From positions 6,264,501 through 6,328,500 of the forward strand of contig OX485807.1 in NCBI GenBank assembly GCA_950295325.1: a stretch of 64,000 nt of DNA, read 5' to 3'. The stretch's first letter is position 1. Each line of letters opens with the position of its first letter. The notes beneath the pieces are model-generated. The model saw only the letters and a program-made list of their open reading frames with translations, was not told the origin of the DNA and searched no databases. Below are positions 57,770-64,000 of this stretch, piece by piece. Both the position numbers and the translations under genes were made by a program. Source of the stretch: Polytrichum commune. Its lineage: Eukaryota > Streptophyta > Polytrichopsida > Polytrichales > Polytrichaceae.

Positions 57770-59920
57770 CAGGTGAATAGGTATGGCATGGGGTGGAAAA
57801 TGAGGGTTGATTTGTTTCAACTCGACTCCGTTGAATTGATTCAATTTTTTTGTTGTTTATGGAGTCACATGCCCTAAAAATAATCATTTACACGTTATAA
57901 AACAATTCAAAATGTTTTCACCTTCATAATGGACGAGTTCATGTTTTCACCTTCATGTAGACATCATGAGTCCTTGGTGAAGTAGCTACATGGTATTTGT
58001 ACACGATATCAGAGAACCTACCCAATTAGTATCAAAATTATAATATTAGTCAAATATTGATACTTGGTGGGTATCATAAGGTGATAGAAATTTTGTACAC
58101 ATGAGTCATTGTTTGGGTCAATACCACTCTAAACACTATCGATAGTAGGGTGATTTGACCAATGTAACAAAATTTATGGATGGTCTATTGTCCCAAATGG
58201 TATTAGAAATATATCCTTGAGCATCCATATCCTACTAGTTAATGATTTTAAGAATCTCCATTCAAGATATCCAAATGGTATCCAAAATTGATTATTTACA
58301 AATTATTGAAAAAACCGAAGAAAAGAAAAGGGAAACAACAACAACAACAACAACAACAACATTGGTTTAGACACTCTATGTTTAATCAATCCTATTGGTC
58401 GAGAGCAAAATTTTGGACCCTATGTTTGGGTTCAAAGTATGAAAAGTTGAAGTGGCATCACTTTATCGTCAAATTTTAGCGGTCCTCGATCAAGAAAAGA
58501 ATCCTCTCACTTTAGTTGACTTGGGTTTAATTTAATAGGCAAGTCAAGTAGAGAGAAATCTTGCATACAAACATAGCTCTTATTTATCCCACAAACTGCC
58601 AAAAATAGTATGTGAGTTAGAGATTTTATTGAGAATTTGAGAATGAAACTCGTGTTTTGTCTTGGCACAAATTAGCATGGTGAGACACAATTGAAAAAAT
58701 ACAGTCACAAACCTATCTAGAAGACAAATTATCAACGTGCATTGATAACAGGTACACTCATATGCAACAATACTCTTTGGCCAATGAATTGGGTTTGGAC
58801 TAGGATTTTTTCTTAGTCTAGTCGTGTTGGTGGGGTTGGTTTAAAGCAAAATCACCCAAAACCAACCCCGACCTCAAAACTCAATATATATATTTATAGG
58901 TAAAGGATTGACAACTTGGCAACCCCACACTCGATACCTACATAGGATTGAGATTGAGGCTTCAAAAGCCCACCTTTCCTTCATAGATAACCTCTTATTG
59001 AGGATGAGGGGGGGGGGGCTATTTAAGGCCATGGCCTCAATCCTCTTAAAACTTTTGAGGATGGTCGGGCAAGTGGCCCAAATTCCTCAAGTTATGTTGT
59101 CATCTAACGTTGAAGGTTTTGAGGTCGGGCTTTCACATTATGGCTCCTTTGTATTTTCTTACACAAGTCACTATTTGACTTTCCATCCTTGTCTAAAAGA
59201 GAGAGACAATGTCCACCGTATGTGTTGGCATGAATGGGGGACACTTCACCTTGATCATAGTTGCAAGCTCATGTGTGAACCCAAAACGAGTATATTGACA
59301 TGGCTATGAGACAAGTGTTTCTGCCACATGTCATAGGTGGTCCCCTTGATAATCAATTATGATGGTTATTGTAGGCCCATGAGGGGGGATATTGGTTTTT
59401 GTTTGGTAAGGTTGTATCTCTCGAGGATGGATGTTATGGGGGCATGGTGTATTAACTTGTCACAATGTTAATTGGGTTTAATTCTCAGGGTTGTCTCTAG
59501 GAGATTGTTTTATCCCTTTATGTGAGATAATTGAGTGAGTTCAAGCATCATGTTGTAAGATTTAGTCTTGGAGTTCCTTGTGTAAAACAATTTATGCACC
59601 TAATGCACAAGTCTCGCTCAAGTTTCTCACATATGTGTTAGAAGGCTATCTCCCCCACACAAGCATGTATCTAACGTTTTGTTGTTGACATTTAATGTGG
59701 GAAATTTTCTTTGACTTTTCTTTACTATGTAAAGAAAATTACTCATTTCGTAATATGATTTATTTTTTCCATCCTCCATCACCTTATGCAACTTGTGGTT
59801 TTTTTTTGGGCCACTTGGAACAAATGTCAATAGGTTTTGGTGGACTATGAAATTTGAAGTGTAGTACACCCATGAGACTCTTAGGGTCGCTTTACACTAG
59901 AGCTTGAGGGCCCTTTGGCC
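57770..59920. other. Intergenic, nothing supported
   Basis: Contains a (CAA)n tract at 58334-58360 and a G-run near 59008. The 133-codon plus-strand frame at 58908-59309 has no recognised domain and runs through the G-run, so I do not call it a gene. Confidence 0.45.
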
Positions 59921-60040
59921 CTTAATATAAAAATATGTGATTGGTCAAGAAGCCAAAAATGATCCAAGTTTGTTTTACACTTTAATATAAAAATATGTGA
60001 TTGGTCAAGAAGCCAAAAATGATCCAAGTTTGTTTTACAC
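59921..60040. repeat. Tandem duplication, 60-bp unit, two copies
   Basis: The unit starts TTAATATAAAAATATGTGAT and ends 'AAGTTTGTTTTACAC'. The two copies (59921-59980, 59981-60040) are identical except at the first base. The duplication is therefore recent, or an assembly artefact. Confidence 0.9.
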
Positions 60041-63000
60041 TAGACCTTGAAACCTCGACGGACCAAAGAAATTCGAATAGACAGAAAATCCACATGACGT
60101 CAAGTGGATTATGTTACATGGCCTACCAAATATTACATTAAGTTCATCACAAAGATATCAGTTTAATGCAAAACTAGAGGCCATGACAATCAATTAAATA
60201 ATTGTTGGTTTCTAGAAATATTATTTTGCCATGGTGAGGATCCGAACATGTTGTCCGCTTTCACTTTTACACTAAGCATGAGGGCCTATCAACTGCAAAA
60301 TAGGATTTCTATTTCCCACGGTATGGCCTTTGGATGGAATTCAAGGGCATTTAGATTTGCATGGTCATGACTCTTGGTTTGTGTGAAAAGTGGTTCGTCA
60401 TGCTTAACCCTTAAAATTTCCAAGCCTATGAAAGGGTTGCTTTGAGTGCATTTCACTCTATGTTGGTTGTGAAATTTTCATGCACAAGTTTTGAGGTTAA
60501 ATGAGATTTGTTTAAGGATCTTAAAACATGGGAGATGAGCTATTTCGAGGGGGGGGGGAGGCAAGAACAATAAGCTTTTGTATATTTAGATTATAACAAT
60601 TGAAAAAAGGGATGCACATGAAAATGCCATGTTTTATCCCCCATTAAAGACCTTTGACCAATCAAATTCACTTGGAAAATGAGTGACATGCTTGTGTGAT
60701 TCACTCGATGGGAACAACTCAATAGTTGAACTCCTTCATGAAATCTCATGCCAAAAATGTGCAAACCACAATAGGCTAGCCACCTTGCCATTGGGGTATG
60801 TGAATTGTCTCATATTTCAAATCGTACTTATTGACATATTTCATATGCAAAGAGTGTCCAAATACTAAATTGAACGGTCAATATGAGCACGAAGACCGTT
60901 TTTATACGAGCATACCAAATTAGTCCATTTTCCCAAAATAAACACCATTCTTGTTCATTCAAAATTTGCATCGAAGTGGCAATCAATGATTGAAGTCAAC
61001 ACCCTCACACGAGCTTCCAACACAATACAATATAATAAAAATAACATTGGTGCTTTTTATTTGCATCAACGTGAATGGGAGCCCGTTCTTCCTTACCATG
61101 ATCTTGTTTTACCAGGTGATAGGGTAGGCGTACTTCCTACCTTCCGGGAGGTAGGCTTCTTTGTATAGTAGTTTCAAGGGGGATGTCGTTTATGAGTTTT
61201 TGGCGAATTAGGCATGGGTGTTTGGGTTCACGAGGGCATGTCAATTGGGACTTGGTTGTTGTTGAGCTTTCATTTATTTAGGACAAGGTATGTGACGTAC
61301 TTTCCGGCTACTCGATGTTATGTGCTTCATGAGCTTTTGTACTACTTGAGGTGGTATTTTCACCTTTTCCTGGAGCTTCAAGCAATTGTTTGTGCATGGC
61401 TCTTCTTACCCTTACTGTGATGGTAATAACGGGGGTTAACACTCCATCCCATAATTTCTAACATCTGAATGAGAAGGTCATATTTGTTTGTTTTTGTTTT
61501 TCTCCTCTTATGGCAACTTTTGATAATCTATCAGGACAGTAGATGCATTCTACGAATTGTATCACGTTTGACAGGTGTGGGAGAATGACCACTTCCCACT
61601 GTAACATTTTTTCCCCCACACTCTAATCATCTCCAAACTGCAACACGAAACCATCCATGTTTGCTCGGTGTTGAGTGTCGTTTTGATTGCGGATGAACGA
61701 CTTAGGTGGGGTTTAGTGTAGGGAGGAAATCATCCATGAACCCAAAATGGATTGCTTGGGAAGTTAGGCGTGAAACATCACTCACTCACCATTCAAAATC
61801 CGTGTACTTTTAAGTACACAACATACGAATCCCACTTGAAACTGTAAGGTTGTGATGTTAGAGATATTTTTGCTTGCATGCATGACTGGACAGCGGCCAG
61901 GCTGGGGAAAGATCCACGTCCCTCATGCAAATTGCATGATGGGCCTGCAAGAATTGAAAGCTGGGGTGAGCCGAAGGTGGTATATAGTCGGAGGATCGCT
62001 AAGTTATTTATTAACATCTCCTCGTCTAAGTTACATTACTTACCACAACAACACTTCTTACACATCGGCTTCAACCCACAGCACATGCATGTGCTCATCG
62101 TTATGCATGAATGATTCATCCGATGCTAACTTTTCCTAGCGATGGATCATGGGACGCATTGATTATGAGCCAAGTTAAGTTGGAGGGATAACACACACAA
62201 CCGAGGTGTGATGAGCGAGAGGTTTCCTTCTTTACTTCCTTGTTGATTTCTTGCTATTTATTCCTTCTTGCGGCACATGGCTCCCACTGCACTTTCCGCA
62301 GTGAGTCCGCCATTGGCGGCCACCATTCGCTTACCGATATACGAGTCTTCGGTAATCGTCATGTGTCGGTGAAACAAATATGCAGCTCTTCCTTTGTGGT
62401 AGATTTATAAGTTTTTCAAGTGACATATAGTATTTTTTTTTATAAAAAAAATTCTTGCTATCAGAATTGCCTGTTGATAATCTAATAATAGTAATAAATG
62501 TGCTCGAAGATGGTAAATTTAGCGCCGTCTACCTTGAGTGGGTTGTTTTTGTTTTGTGGGAAGAAATTGCCTTTTTCTTCTAGGTTAAATTGGAAGGATG
62601 TTGAATATATGAAGTCCACGAGTGAGCTGACAATTTCTCACTAGGTTTTTGCATCATGCTTGTTATTGTTTAGTTCTTTAGACATGTGGCAGGAGCCCAA
62701 GATGTTGAACCATGACACCACTCATATTTGACCACATGAAGGGTTGGTTCACATGGGTTCCCAAGTCATGAGTTCCAAGTCACTCAAGTCAATCCGTGCA
62801 ATCTCAACTTTTGAGAGCATGGAAGTTGGGGACTTACCACTTCACAAAGGGGTCTCAAATCTTTGGTCCCAAGCATGACATGGATGCCTACATGGCAACA
62901 CTTTTTGGAGGTGAGGCTTGGGACGTGTGTTGAACAAAAAGCCATACCCAACTCTCAACACAAAGTCCCGCAGTTTTTGTTGCATAAAATAATCAAGATC

Positions 63001-63570
63001 CGACTTGAACGATAATTAACCATATTTTAATGGCTTCTCGAGGCTCAAAAGTTGGGACTCAATTTTGCCTCCATGTTGGGACTTGCTAACATGAATGTGA
63101 CATGGACTAACATGAAGTCATCCCAAGGCCCTGTAAAATTTGTGATTGGCTATTGAACTTGCCCCGGGACCACTTTGGTTTACATCAAGGATAAAATGTC
63201 AAGAGTGACCATGGAGTTCGAGGTCCCCAAAAGACATATTTTAAGGCCTACATTATTCATTGACATGGTCCAATGGGTTATGCAGTGGGAGAGGCAAAGA
63301 GGTGCTATGGTAGAAAAAGGTAGGGACCCATGGCAGAGAAATATTGTTATAATAAATTTTTAATGAAAAGTTTTTTTTGGGGAAAAGAATACGAAGACAA
63401 GAGAAGACAAGAGAATGGTCAAACTTGAAATTTTGTCAAAACCGCCCTTGTTGGGCATATATTAAAAAAATCAGCACATTCAATTTTTGATGCACGGTCA
63501 TTTTCGGTTTACACCTAGTGAGGAACCCAAAGACTTTGTAAACTAGTTTTTCTAAAGAAATGAGACCACG
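60041..63570. other. Intergenic with unassigned frames
   Basis: At 60986-61420 consecutive plus-strand frames (60 and 68 codons) give protein-like readings (LPYHDLVLPGDRVGVLP..., then a hydrophobic stretch) that could be a transposon relic, but no family is recognised. A G-run lies near 60549. Otherwise nothing supported. Confidence 0.4.
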
Positions 63571-63614
63571 GAAGTCGGACCATGAGAAAAGGCCATCTTC
63601 CATGGTCCGACTTC
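63571..63614. repeat. Perfect hairpin, 14-bp arms
   Basis: GAAGTCGGACCATG at 63571-63584 and CATGGTCCGACTTC at 63601-63614 pair perfectly around a 16-base loop. Confidence 0.75.
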
Positions 63615-63879
63615 ATGATCCATGGAGTAAACCGGCCCCAAGTTAGATAGAGTCCGTTGGAGGCGCGGATAACATAGATACGTGTTGTGTGGCAAGGAAC
63701 CAAAGGAGTATGAACTACGAATTCGTCCCGTCACTCAAGAGAGAGAGAGAGAGAGAATTAAATTAAGATGGCTTGTGGAGCATGAACTCAGCCTCTAGAG
63801 GTGCTCCACACTTCATGCCTTGATTCTGCCCCGAGGCATCATTTTTGGGCGTGCCTTGTAGCAGAGGGATTGATTTGGA

Positions 63880-64000
63880 TTAATTCCTTGGCTATGGAGT
63901 CCGATCCCCATCCGCCTCCTTCCCTTCCCTTCCCTTCCCTTTCCTTCGCTTAATCAGCAGCAGCAGCAGCAGCAGCGAGACTTGCTCCCCCTCCCTTGCT
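63880..64000 (+). promoter_or_regulatory. CT-rich tract and (CAG)7, possible 5' leader of a gene beyond the window
   Basis: 'CTTCC' pentamers at about 63919-63945, then CAG repeats at 63955-63975, then another C/T-rich run to the window edge. Plant 5' UTRs often look like this. No start codon is visible before the end, so this is an inference. Confidence 0.3.

Overview
The window is plant nuclear DNA, A/T-rich and gene-poor. The evidence is spliced genes with GT-AG introns, a plant-type copper transporter, a plant ATOS/FAM214-like protein, and dense decayed transposable elements: MITEs, tRNA-derived SINEs, an L1-like LINE and a Tigger/pogo-like DNA transposon. The repeat mix (Stowaway-like ends, TA and 9-bp target duplications) fits a flowering plant, but the species cannot be named from sequence alone. 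There is no bacterial operon, CRISPR array, organellar block or confident tRNA/rRNA gene.

Four protein genes can be reconstructed with every splice phase fitting. (1) 7822-11242, minus: a 163-residue NDUFAF2-like respiratory complex I assembly factor, seven coding exons. (2) 12271-17213, plus: a 274-residue haloacid-dehalogenase (HDHD3-like) protein, nine exons, divergent from gene 1 across about 1 kb. (3) 22595-23071, minus: an intronless 158-residue CTR/COPT copper transporter. (4) 48005-53112, minus: a 949-residue ATOS/FAM214-like protein, six coding exons, with a long GC-rich, microsatellite-rich 5' region reaching about 56.5 kb.

Layout: 1-7.5 kb is MITEs, tandem repeats and a possible F-box/LRR relic. 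7.8-17.2 kb is the divergent gene pair, whose introns are packed with repeats. 17.8-19.2 kb is an L1-type LINE relic split by a MITE. 19-25 kb holds the COPT gene. 25-45 kb is essentially a repeat graveyard with several structurally complete non-autonomous elements (29.2, 31.7, 33.0, 33.2, 40.8, 41.9 and 42.4 kb). 45.4-46.7 kb is a Tigger-like element with a broken transposase. 48-56.5 kb is the ATOS-like gene. 56.5-64 kb is repeats, ending in a CT/CAG-rich tract that resembles a plant 5' UTR, so another gene may start beyond the right edge.

The genes are unrelated housekeeping functions (mitochondrial assembly, HAD hydrolase fold, copper transport, ATOS-like nuclear factor) and show no sign of acting as one system. 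The most notable observations concern repeats and gene structure: a MITE that supplies the 3' splice site of an HAD exon, a roughly 100-residue internal duplication in the ATOS-like protein, a MITE with a 9-bp target duplication supported by a paralogous empty site, two SINEs with target duplications, and a large foldback element with a central hairpin. I did not find a convincing new enzymatic or defence system.
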